Below are positions 1 to 6,331 of a stretch of DNA of 7,540 bases, in pieces. Position 1 is the stretch's first letter. Every line of letters begins with the position of its first letter. A program made the position numbers and the translations under genes. The stretch comes from Gammaproteobacteria bacterium (lineage in GTDB: Bacteria > Pseudomonadota > Gammaproteobacteria > Pseudomonadales > Pseudohongiellaceae): assembly GCA_016762995.1 (NCBI GenBank), contig JAESUT010000095.1, positions 2,267 through 9,806 of the forward strand, in the 5' to 3' direction. Under the pieces are notes generated by a model, which saw nothing but the letters and a program-made list of their open reading frames with translations, ran no database searches and was not told the origin of the DNA.

Positions 1-495
1 CTGGATAGAGCAACGGCGGGACTCGTGTTGTTTTCTGTTAATCCGGACACGCGCAGGCTCTACCATGCGCTATTCAAAACTCAGAAAATCCACAAAACCT
101 ATCACGCCATTGCCGAAATCACTGGTGCAGAAAATTTAATTGGCCAAGAATGGCAGATCAAGAATCGCCTAGAGCCTTCGCCTATTCGTTTTCGCATGCA
201 AATTGTGGACGGTGAAGCGAATAGCTCTTCCGTGATTCGCTGTCTGGAGCAGCACGAAGAGTGGGCGCTATTCGAGTTAAAGCCAATTACTGGGAAAACC
301 CATCAGCTACGAGTTCATATGCAGTCCTTGGGATGGCCTATATTGCACGATAATTATTACCCCGTATTGCAGTCGAAATCAGCAGATGACTATGCTCGGC
401 CATTACAGTTATTGGCGAAGAAGTTACAATTTATCGACCCTGTAACCCAAAATTCTAGGGTGTTCAGCTGTGCCGATGAACTATCGTTGAATTAA
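1..495 (+). CDS. RluA-family RNA pseudouridine synthase, C-terminal part (5' end outside window)
   Basis: The enzyme should isomerise specific uridines in rRNA or tRNA to pseudouridine in the cytoplasm. The reading frame is open from base 1 and gives 164 visible residues. It opens with LDRATAGLVLFS, the RluA-family motif II (HRLDRxTxGL); the Asp at residue 2 is the expected catalytic aspartate. Further family signatures are the KxYHAI segment near residue 33, the PITGKTHQLRVHM motif (about residues 95-107) followed by GWPILHDNYYP, and a C-terminal LQLLAKKLQFIDP strand. It ends at TAA 493-495. The N-terminal part, including any S4 domain, lies upstream of the window, so there is no true start here; the GTG at 25 is internal. 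The RNA target cannot be assigned. It does not look like a standard RluC, RluD or TruC, and resembles the less characterised ~300-residue Rlu-like group. Family assignment is firm; substrate is open. Confidence 0.93.
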   Translation: MDRATAGLVLFSVNPDTRRLYHALFKTQKIHKTYHAIAEITGAENLIGQEWQIKNRLEPSPIRFRMQIVDGEANSSSVIRCLEQHEEWALFELKPITGKTHQLRVHMQSLGWPILHDNYYPVLQSKSADDYARPLQLLAKKLQFIDPVTQNSRVFSCADELSLN

Positions 496-580
496 GGAGA
501 CAGCGAGGCACTCCCCATTGCAGTTCTGGCTCTAATTGATCGCCAATGAACAGTCTCAATTTAACAAATTAAATACCCAT

Positions 581-610
581 TTGACTCCTGAGCATTTAAC
601 TAAGTATAGA
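581..610 (+). promoter_or_regulatory. Candidate sigma70 promoter for the AraC-type regulator gene
   Basis: TTGACT (581-586; 5 of 6 matches to the -35 consensus) is followed after 18 bp by TATAGA (605-610; 4 of 6 matches to TATAAT). Transcription would start near 617, about 17 bases before the ATG at 634, giving a very short leader. The surrounding 555-615 stretch is AT-rich. Assigned by eye only. Confidence 0.5.
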
Positions 611-633
611 ATATGAATTAAACTGCTTGCCCT

Positions 634-1749
634 ATGCCCATACTCCTACAGTACTTATACGCCATCGGCGCTTTTCAGGGTTTGCTCCTATCCAGCTTAC
701 TTCTATTTACTCCCAATGTTAGCTATGCCAGCCGTATTCTAGCTTGCTGGTGTGTTTTTTTGGCGGCCGGGCTTTTCTCAATGTTGATTACGCAGAATGG
801 CGAATTCGCGCCTTACACTGCGTGGATTATTTGGACAGGTTTTTTGCCAGCAAGCTACGGGGCGCTCTTGTATCTATATTGTCGCCATTCTGTGCTGGAT
901 GACAGATTTCGGGCAAAAGACTTACTACACCTGCTACCCGTTGCCAGTTGTTACCTGTTGAATATTGATCTGATATTTGCACCGGATCTATTAGAGGAAT
1001 TGGTTTTACAAGGCACTGGAATAGAGTCAGTGCGCTTCACTCTAGCTACGTTTACTATGTATGCACAGGCGTTTATCTACGCTGGCCTTACCGTTCATTT
1101 AATCTATCGCTACCAGCAGTTAGCACAGAATAATCTCGCCAACTTCAACCCGGATATATTCGACTGGCTGTGGATTGTGCAAGGCTTCAATTTCATTATC
1201 TGGAGCACCAAAGCAGCTGCCGCTGTACTGCCTGATAGCTTTGTTGTCATCATCGCTGGAGACTTTCTTATTGTGGTTTTGATCTACAGCATTGGCATGG
1301 CCCAGTGGCGCAATCCAACGTTATTTAAAATAGCCGTGCCCCTTAAAGAGGAAGCTCTCGGCTCGGACAGCGCATCGGACGCGACAGGCACAGGTGCACT
1401 CGACAAAGATACTCGAAGCAGCCTTCTTGACACGGTAGTTCGCTACATGAATGACCAACAGGCTTTTTTGCAAAGTGAGCTATCACTGCAACGGCTATCC
1501 GAGTCCGTGGGAATTAGCACCCACCATCTCTCCGAAGTGTTAAATCAAGAGGAAGGCCGCAACTTTTACAATTTCGTAAATGGCTTTCGCATAGACTACG
1601 TTTGTCAGAGACTCAAAGTGGACGTCGACATTAAACTCTTGGATTTAGGACTAGAGGCCGGATTCTCCTCCAAGAGCACCTTCAACTCGGTGTTTAAAAA
1701 ACATACCGGCATGACCCCTTCGCAGTTTCGTAACAGGAACATGCCCTAA
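634..1749 (+). CDS. Membrane-bound AraC-family transcriptional regulator
   Basis: This is a 371-residue one-component regulator that pairs an N-terminal integral membrane sensor with a C-terminal AraC/XylS DNA-binding domain. Hydrophobic segments lie at about residues 4-25, 35-53, 62-83, 98-115, 138-158, 176-195 and 203-222, i.e. roughly seven spans, with no recognisable soluble ligand domain. A polar linker rich in Ser, Asp and Gly (about 236-262) leads to two helix-turn-helix units: about 284-306 (LQRLSESVGISTHHLSEVLN) and about 333-356. The AraC signature GFSSKSTFNSVFKKHTGMTP (343-362) closes the second. The ATG at 634 lacks a strong Shine-Dalgarno sequence, but it fits the hydrophobic N-terminus and sits just after a plausible promoter. 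Ligand and targets are unknown. The co-directional DUF2306 gene 156 bp downstream is the obvious candidate target or partner, and autoregulation is possible; both are inference. Confidence 0.9.
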   Translation: MPILLQYLYAIGAFQGLLLSSLLLFTPNVSYASRILACWCVFLAAGLFSMLITQNGEFAPYTAWIIWTGFLPASYGALLYLYCRHSVLDDRFRAKDLLHLLPVASCYLLNIDLIFAPDLLEELVLQGTGIESVRFTLATFTMYAQAFIYAGLTVHLIYRYQQLAQNNLANFNPDIFDWLWIVQGFNFIIWSTKAAAAVLPDSFVVIIAGDFLIVVLIYSIGMAQWRNPTLFKIAVPLKEEALGSDSASDATGTGALDKDTRSSLLDTVVRYMNDQQAFLQSELSLQRLSESVGISTHHLSEVLNQEEGRNFYNFVNGFRIDYVCQRLKVDVDIKLLDLGLEAGFSSKSTFNSVFKKHTGMTPSQFRNRNMP

Positions 1750-1874
1750 TACTTACCGGTTCTGCCCGGCACCGTCCGATCCGGCCGCATTGCACGTCCA
1801 ATTAGCACGAGCGAGACCCCTACCCCTCAAAACCCTGCTGAAATAGAGCCCTGATCACCTCCCTTGGCGGCGGT

Positions 1875-1887
1875 GTTACGCGGTAAC
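1875..1887. repeat. Short inverted repeat upstream of the DUF2306 gene
   Basis: GTTAC-GCG-GTAAC is a perfect 5-bp inverted repeat with a 3-bp centre. It ends 7 bases before the Shine-Dalgarno sequence at 1895-1900. The position would suit an operator or a small mRNA hairpin near the ribosome binding site. It is short enough to be chance. Confidence 0.3.
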
Positions 1888-1905
1888 TATTAGCAAGGAG
1901 TCATC

Positions 1906-2589
1906 ATGACTAAACCAATGGCTGAGTTGAATCAACAATCCAGACAATTTATTACTAGAGAGGGGCCACTGTATTTGGGTGCCGCGCTAGCCGTGGCCAT
2001 AGCGATGTACGGCATCGCGTTTCCAATTATCCTGCCCGGCATGGAGGATGACTATCATCGGCGTTACTTGGATATGTCCCAAGTCCTAATATTCATGCAT
2101 GTGGTGGGGGCTGGAGTCGCGCTGTTGATTGCTCCCCTACAATTTATGATTTACCGGAAAAACCGCATCCTGCATCGCTATCTAGGCCGCTTGTATTTTC
2201 TCGCTGTCGTTATCAGCAGTATTGGCGGTTATTACATGGCTTGGCACGCATTCGGCGGCATTGTCAGCACAGTGGGTCTAGCTACACTGTGCACGCTTTG
2301 GTGGTCTTTCACCCTGCTGGCGGTAAACCACGTTCGTAACGGCAATATTGCCGCCCATCGAGAGTGGATGATTCGCAGCTTCGCTTTGACCTATGCAGCA
2401 GTCACTCTAAGATTGATGTTGCCGCCACTATCTAGCGTGCTCGATGAGGTCACAACGTATCAAACAGTGTATTGGCTGTCGTGGTCATTTAATTTGGCAG
2501 TTGCCCAGTACTGGATCAGTTCGCGCAAAGAGGATGTTATTGGGCACAGAGGAATTACATTACGGGTAGCTACAGGTAGTGCAGATTGA
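1906..2589 (+). CDS. DUF2306 family integral membrane protein
   Basis: This 227-residue inner-membrane protein of unknown function belongs to the DUF2306 family. Hydrophobic segments lie at about residues 22-44, 60-83, 96-115, 118-140, 153-174 and 185-205. Family-like features are a His in the second span (H65), the RxLHRYLGRLYF segment with H90, and the strongly conserved-looking NGNIAAHREWMIRSFALTYA stretch (145-164, with H151) that leads into LRLMLPP. Membrane-embedded histidines could bind metal or heme, but nothing here proves it. The start is well supported: AAGGAG at 1895-1900 sits 5 bases before ATG 1906. No clear promoter was found in the 156-bp gap behind the AraC-type gene, so readthrough from that gene or activation by it are both possible. 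The tail after residue 206 is polar. Confidence 0.85.
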   Translation: MTKPMAELNQQSRQFITREGPLYLGAALAVAIAMYGIAFPIILPGMEDDYHRRYLDMSQVLIFMHVVGAGVALLIAPLQFMIYRKNRILHRYLGRLYFLAVVISSIGGYYMAWHAFGGIVSTVGLATLCTLWWSFTLLAVNHVRNGNIAAHREWMIRSFALTYAAVTLRLMLPPLSSVLDEVTTYQTVYWLSWSFNLAVAQYWISSRKEDVIGHRGITLRVATGSAD

Positions 2590-2618
2590 CACTTATAGCA
2601 GGGCCACAAACAACATAG

Positions 2619-2638
2619 AGAAAAGGAGAGAAAAGGGG
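2619..2638 (+). repeat. Two tandem copies of a purine-rich 10-mer
   Basis: AGAAAAGGAG (2619-2628) is followed directly by AGAAAAGGGG (2629-2638), with one mismatch. The second copy runs into the left arm of the inverted repeat at 2629-2693, so it may have arisen by local slippage at the element's edge. Confidence 0.4.
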
Positions 2639-2693
2639 ACAGATTTATTTTCCATAGGAATAGAAAACACGCAAATTAATCTTCCCCTTTTTT
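2629..2693. repeat. Degenerate inverted repeat, possible relic of a REP/Y1-transposase-type element
   Basis: The left arm (2631-2650) reads AAAAGGGGACAGATTTATTT. The reverse complement of the right arm (2673-2693) reads as AAAAGGGGA-AGATTAATTT plus two extra leading A, so the arms match with one gap and one mismatch around a 22-base centre. From memory, the left arm is very close to a GGGGACAGATTTATTT motif that recurs, often with an inverted partner, beside IS200/REP-associated tyrosine transposase genes in gammaproteobacteria. No transposase is present here, so this would be a solo or decayed copy. The right arm ends in T6, so as RNA it could also act as a weak terminator for the DUF2306 gene. 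Confidence 0.5.
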
Positions 2694-2704
2694 CGTTTAA
2701 CTAG

Positions 2705-2722
2705 CATTCAGTTCTCATTCAG
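2705..2722 (+). promoter_or_regulatory. Direct repeat CATTCAG with 11-bp period, candidate response-regulator site
   Basis: CATTCAG at 2705-2711 recurs exactly at 2716-2722, separated by TTCT. Start-to-start spacing is 11 bp, the helical phasing used by tandem OmpR/PhoB-family dimers. It lies about 140 bp upstream of the MipA/OmpV start codon. No response regulator is encoded in the window, so the binding protein is unknown. Confidence 0.4.
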
Positions 2723-2780
2723 ATAGAGCTGGTTATAGTCCCGCCGTCGATAGCGAATTATCAAGATTTTATTCGTACCG

Positions 2781-2802
2781 AACACTCTTTTAACACTCTT
2801 TT
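2781..2802 (+). repeat. Perfect 11-bp tandem repeat in the MipA/OmpV promoter region
   Basis: AACACTCTTTT occurs twice without a gap (2781-2791 and 2792-2802). A partial third match, AACACTC, lies at 2832-2838. The pair sits just upstream of the AT-rich TTAATTATG stretch, which may hold a -10 element, so it would cover the -35 position. That could be an activator site, or simple slippage. Confidence 0.45.
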
Positions 2803-2861
2803 AATTATGCATTCTGAGTTCACAATATCGAAACACTCAGTAACTAATAGGGAATTACCCA

Positions 2862-3641
2862 ATGAAAATTTTTACACAATTACTCGTGCTAAGCTGCGGC
2901 GCCCTTACTCTCTCTTCAGCATCGTATGCCAGTGATGCTATCGGGCCGGGGGACAGCGAAAGCACTTGGGTCCTCGGAGCGATCACTGGGAGCGGCAATA
3001 ATATCTATGCAGGAGAGGACAGAGAATCATTTTTGCTACCAAGAACATCTTATAACGGCGAATAATTTTTCCTAAAGAATGGCTCGATTAACTACTCAGT
3101 TTTTCAGAGAAACAAACTTAGCGGAGGTTTGACAGCTAGAGTAGATGAAAGTTTCTTGAGTGATGCCAGCGAGTACCGAAACAACGAGATTTTATCTGGC
3201 CTCATTGAAAGAGACAGCACCATAGAGGGAGGCTTCTATCTTAATCACACTACCGACCTTGGCCGATTGAATTTTACCTTGTTAACCGATTTGGGCAATG
3301 AGCATGACGGTGAAAGCGCCTCATTACGCTACACATTTGACCTTTCAGCAGGAGGCTGGAATATCAATCCATTTCTTGGAGTAAATTGGTTGAGTTCTAA
3401 CAAAGTTAATCACCGTTTTGGCGTGAGTGCTGCTGAGGCCAATGCTTTTCGTAGTGCCTATGACGCAGATTCGGCGATCAACGCTTCAACCGGCATCCGT
3501 GCTAGATATGATATCAACGAACACTGGGACATCAACCTAGAGACCGGAGTTAGCTATCTTGATTCAAGTATCAAAGACAGCTCAATAGTCGACGGTGACA
3601 ATGGCTATTATGCTGCGATTTCCTTTAACTACAATTTCTAA
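2862..3641 (+). pseudogene. MipA/OmpV family outer-membrane protein, interrupted by one in-frame TAA at codon 68
   Basis: Read through the stop, the gene encodes 259 codons, a normal length for MipA/OmpV-family beta-barrels. It starts at ATG 2862 with AGGGA at 2849-2853. Residues 1-23 are a typical signal peptide with a likely cut after SYA. The barrel-like part has alternating strands, for example STWVLGAITG, NIYAGEDRESFLLPRTSYNGE, LRYTFDLSAGGWNINPFLGVNW and ARYDINEHWDINLETGVSYLD, and ends in YYAAISFNYNF with the C-terminal Phe expected for BAM-dependent insertion. TAA at 3063-3065 falls after YNGE; the same frame then continues FFLKNGSINYSVF without another stop for 191 codons. As written, only a 67-residue exported fragment would be made. 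Family members are outer-membrane proteins, MipA being a scaffold for murein synthesis and lytic enzymes. A recent nonsense mutation, a sequence error and readthrough are the options. Confidence 0.85.
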
Positions 3642-3665
3642 TTGTAGGGATAAATAGCAGGGGCG

Positions 3666-3684
3666 GCGAGGACTAAGACCTCGC
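3666..3684 (+). other. GC-rich hairpin in the 3' untranslated region
   Basis: GCGAGG (3666-3671) pairs perfectly with CCTCGC (3679-3684) across a 7-base loop. It is not followed by a T-run, so it is not itself a terminator. It lies between the MipA/OmpV stop and the terminator at 3717-3747, where it could protect the mRNA 3' end. Confidence 0.4.
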
Positions 3685-3716
3685 TCTGTTGCAGCGTTCT
3701 TTCAAAATCGTGATTT

Positions 3717-3747
3717 CAAAAAGCCCGGCAATGCCGGGCTTTTTTTT
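3717..3747 (+). terminator. Rho-independent terminator of the MipA/OmpV unit
   Basis: AAGCCCGGC (3721-3729) pairs with GCCGGGCTT (3733-3741) around an AAT loop. The stem can extend through flanking A and T residues, and a run of eight T ends at 3747. The A-run before the stem means it could also work in the opposite direction. It separates the MipA/OmpV gene from the secreted-protein gene downstream. Confidence 0.93.
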
Positions 3748-3880
3748 GAGATCGAAAACCTCAAGAATGTTACAGCCCTATAGAGGTAGTTAATGGATGT
3801 ACTGATTTTCTATGACGTGCAACTTTTTCAATACTTTCAGGGTCTATCTCTCCGAGAAAGTCTGGAAAGCACGCACTGTA

Positions 3881-3896
3881 TTGCCTTGTAAGGCAA
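3881..3896. promoter_or_regulatory. 7-bp perfect inverted repeat, candidate operator
   Basis: TTGCCTT-GT-AAGGCAA is an inverted repeat with 7-bp arms and a 2-bp centre, 33 bases before the ATG at 3930. The tight centre is poor for an RNA hairpin but fits a dimeric helix-turn-helix repressor or activator site. The rest of 3748-3929 shows no convincing sigma70 promoter. Confidence 0.35.
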
Positions 3897-3929
3897 CAGA
3901 GAACATTCACCACACAATGAGCAATCAAC

Positions 3930-4643
3930 ATGAATCAGAATCGGCGACTGTCTTCAGCACTACTGGTTCTTCTCATGGTTTTATCCTCGCAGGTTTTTTC
4001 AATCGAAAATCTACGCCACAAAACTGAGATTCTTTCCCCGCTAGCGAGCGAACAGTATTTCGAAAATGACAGCATTCTATTTCAAATAGAAACAAACGCT
4101 GAGGAATCCCGCGACAGCGTTGTTCCTAGACAGATTCTGTGGCGTATCACCAGCAGATTTACCGGAGAGACACTCAGTCTTGCCGGTAACAGCGCTTCCA
4201 TGTCATTCGAAGAAGGTATTTACGATATTGAGCTTATCTTTAGGGATACAAACGGCGCATACAACACACTGGCTCAGTCCGCATTCGGCGTGCTAAGAAA
4301 ACATGCTTTATCATTAGTAATCAGCAAAGAAAAAAGTCGAGGTCTATGGTTCTTCTCCGGCAGTGAAGCCCACCTAGTTTGGACTGGAGCAGGTAGTGAA
4401 GTAGAGATATACCGCAAAAAATCCTGCGGCGAAGGGTTTACGCGGAGACAAAATTGCGAGGCGGGGTTCCAAAAGGTATACACCGGGAAAAACAACGGCA
4501 GCTTCACCCACCCCTACCACAAAGACGATTTCTACCAAGTCTGCAATCTTGGCGCCGCTAGCACTACCAGAAAATCTGGATTGCTCATAGCAAGTAGAGC
4601 CAATGATTCTTGCTCCTCTCCCGTCATTGTGCCGCGGCACTAA
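3930..4643 (+). CDS. Secreted protein of unknown function with Ig-like and fibronectin-III-like domains
   Basis: I do not recognise a named family for this 237-residue protein. Residues 1-24 form a signal peptide (basic MNQNRR, then a Leu/Val-rich core, likely cut after VFS). Residues 32-121 read like a bacterial Ig-like domain: ILSPLASEQYFENDSILFQI, then QILWRIT, the GNSASMSFEEGIYDIEL segment and a closing FRDTNGA. Residues 145-232 resemble a fibronectin-III-like repeat: HLVWTGAGSEVEIYRKKSCG, KVYTGKNNGSFTHPY, FYQVCN. Four cysteines (C166, C176, C205, C228) all lie in the second domain and could form two disulfides in the periplasm or outside the cell. There is no catalytic motif, lipobox or membrane anchor. 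ATG 3930 has only a weak ribosome binding site; it is chosen because it gives the signal peptide. A role in binding or adhesion would be a guess. Confidence 0.75.
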   Translation: MNQNRRLSSALLVLLMVLSSQVFSIENLRHKTEILSPLASEQYFENDSILFQIETNAEESRDSVVPRQILWRITSRFTGETLSLAGNSASMSFEEGIYDIELIFRDTNGAYNTLAQSAFGVLRKHALSLVISKEKSRGLWFFSGSEAHLVWTGAGSEVEIYRKKSCGEGFTRRQNCEAGFQKVYTGKNNGSFTHPYHKDDFYQVCNLGAASTTRKSGLLIASRANDSCSSPVIVPRH

Positions 4644-4717
4644 ACTCCCCCTCAGTGCTAGACGTTAGCGCATGCAAATACTTTTATACAAAACAACTAC
4701 GGGGCGTAAAGAGAACA

Positions 4718-4737
4718 CTTAACTCTTAACTCTTAAC
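4718..4737. repeat. 7-bp tandem repeat, nearly three copies, between convergent genes
   Basis: CTTAACT is repeated 2.9 times without mismatch. It occupies most of the space just after the stop of the NhaC-family gene (read on the - strand) and lies in the 98-bp gap between the two convergent genes. No proper hairpin-plus-T terminator was found in this gap for either gene. Confidence 0.6.
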
Positions 4738-4741
4738 ATTA

Positions 4742-6262
4742 CTAAGTACTTTTACTGGGCTCGCCAAAAACTCGCATGAGAGAGTACATCATCACAAATA
4801 ACATCACTAATGCTACAGGCAACACCATGGGTGTCTCGTACGCGCCAGCCATGCCGTAGGCAATTAATGCCACTAGGCCTGTCACCCCAGCATAAGCAGC
4901 TTGCGTCGCCACATGATCCAGATGAGGACACTGCGCACCCACTGACGCAAGCACCGTAGTATCAGAGATGGGTGAAACATGATCACCAAACAACCCCCCA
5001 CTAAGTACAGCCGCAATAGTCAGATACATTGAGGCCCCAAGATCGAATCCAACCGGTACTGCGATGGTCATCAAAATTGCAAACGTTCCATAAGATGAAC
5101 CCGTTGACAATGAGATGATCGCGCCCAAAACAAACACAATCATGGGAAAATACATTGCCGGCAGCGAATCACCAATTAGTCCAGCTATATAGTCAGCCGT
5201 ATGTACATCGGCATTCACAGAACCTAATGACCATGCAAGCACCAGCACGATCGATATATAGGCCATTGACTCCACGCCTTTTATAAACACAGCTAATGAC
5301 TGTGTATAGGACATAGAGCGATAACGACGCATCATCTCCGCGCAAGTCAGCGACGCACTAAGATAGGCGATTATCATTGTTGACCGGATGTGAACCCCAG
5401 TAATGCCATCATGCGTTGCGTGCCAGGTTATAAGTCCTCCAATAAGAACAATCATTACACCTAGGGGGTAGAGAAATATGCCAATCCGGTCATCAGCGAT
5501 CTCGACTTCATCCTCTATCGGTTTTTCCTCGGATACCTCTTTGATAGGCGCTGAATTGTCTGCGGCGATTGTTGCAAGGTAATTCGCCTGTGCTTGTTTC
5601 ATGGGACCGTAATCTTTTCCGAGAAATATAATAATCGGCACAGTAGCAAGCGCCAAAAACGCATAGAACTGATAAGGAATGACCTTGATGAGTACAGCAA
5701 AAGAATCTTCAGTTAGTCCAATTTCGGCATAAGACTTGTCGATAAGAGACATGATGTAAGCGCCCCAACTTATAAAGGGAATGAGTATGCTAATGGGTGA
5801 AGAGGTAGTGTCGAGAATATAGGCAAGTTTCTCACGACAAATTTTGAACTCATCAAATACTGATCGATACAACGGACCAATGATTAAACTATTGCCGGAG
5901 TCTGTAAAAAATATTCCAAGCCCGGACAACCAAACAATCACCTGAGCCTTGAAGCGGCTGGTGACAATTGAGGATGTTTTTCGCGCAAATGCGCCTGCCC
6001 CACCGGACACTTCCAATAATTTAACAAAACCGCCAATGATGAATATGACCAAGATTACTTGAATTTGAGTGCCATTCACCACTTCTTTCAATACCTGATT
6101 TTCAATGGCAATTTGCATGGCGCTAAAAGGATTAAAGCTAGCCAAAATAAGGGAACCACTCAATATTCCACTCACCAGTGCCAGCAAGACATTCTTACTG
6201 TAAAACGCGACGGCTATAGTTAGCAGCGCTGGAACAAGTGATAAAATGCCGTAGTCATCCAT
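4742..6262 (-). CDS. NhaC-family Na+/H+ antiporter homologue
   Basis: This 506-residue inner-membrane secondary transporter belongs to the NhaC part of the ion transporter superfamily. About eleven to twelve hydrophobic spans are visible, split by a polar, acidic cytoplasmic-type loop (about residues 222-258). Family signatures appear in both halves: FFTDSGNSLIIGPLYR (118-133) and DTTSSPISILIPFISW (151-166), then STGSSYGTFAIL (386-397) and GGLFGDHVSPISDTT (422-436), followed by CPHLDHVATQ (445-454). The repeated Asp/Ser/Thr-rich re-entrant-like motifs fit cation coupling. ATG at 6262 follows an AAGAGAG stretch about 7 bases upstream. The gene lies 69 bp behind the flavoenzyme gene on the same strand, so co-transcription is likely. 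NhaC relatives include real antiporters and also amino-acid transporters (LysW, MetT), so the substrate here may be an amino acid with Na+; that is inference. Confidence 0.88.
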   Translation of the reverse strand: MDDYGILSLVPALLTIAVAFYSKNVLLALVSGILSGSLILASFNPFSAMQIAIENQVLKEVVNGTQIQVILVIFIIGGFVKLLEVSGGAGAFARKTSSIVTSRFKAQVIVWLSGLGIFFTDSGNSLIIGPLYRSVFDEFKICREKLAYILDTTSSPISILIPFISWGAYIMSLIDKSYAEIGLTEDSFAVLIKVIPYQFYAFLALATVPIIIFLGKDYGPMKQAQANYLATIAADNSAPIKEVSEEKPIEDEVEIADDRIGIFLYPLGVMIVLIGGLITWHATHDGITGVHIRSTMIIAYLSASLTCAEMMRRYRSMSYTQSLAVFIKGVESMAYISIVLVLAWSLGSVNADVHTADYIAGLIGDSLPAMYFPMIVFVLGAIISLSTGSSYGTFAILMTIAVPVGFDLGASMYLTIAAVLSGGLFGDHVSPISDTTVLASVGAQCPHLDHVATQAAYAGVTGLVALIAYGMAGAYETPMVLPVALVMLFVMMYSLMRVFGEPSKST

Positions 6263-6331
6263 TTTTTTCTCTCTTTTTATTGATAACTGAATTCATAGAC
6301 TGCCGGAAATTCATACTACACTAATAGCGCG

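Noticed and set aside
25..495. Complete short gene starting at GTG 25
   Set aside because: The catalytic LDR motif lies before position 25 and in the same frame, so the gene is a truncated view of a longer pseudouridine synthase.
1750..1905. Terminator or small RNA between the AraC-type and DUF2306 genes
   Set aside because: No stem followed by a T-run was found, only the short GTTAC/GTAAC palindrome near its end.
3129..3641. Separate small gene starting at TTG 3129 behind a GGAGG sequence
   Set aside because: It is in the same frame as the upstream signal-peptide part, and GGAGG (3123-3127) is only 1 base from TTG, too close for normal initiation. It is the downstream part of the interrupted MipA/OmpV gene, although weak restart cannot be excluded.
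3864..3884. Possible sigma54 promoter (GG ... TTGC) ahead of the secreted-protein gene
   Set aside because: The GG and GC elements are 19 bases apart instead of 12, so the spacing is wrong.
3812..4027. 71-codon open frame on the + strand ahead of and overlapping the secreted-protein gene
   Set aside because: It has no ribosome binding site and no recognisable protein features. It overlaps the well-formed signal-peptide region of the gene at 3930 in another frame.
4274..4640. Two overlapping - strand open frames (4274-4507 and 4374-4640) opposite the secreted-protein gene
   Set aside because: Antisense shadows of a gene with a clear signal peptide and domain pattern; no start signals or family features of their own.
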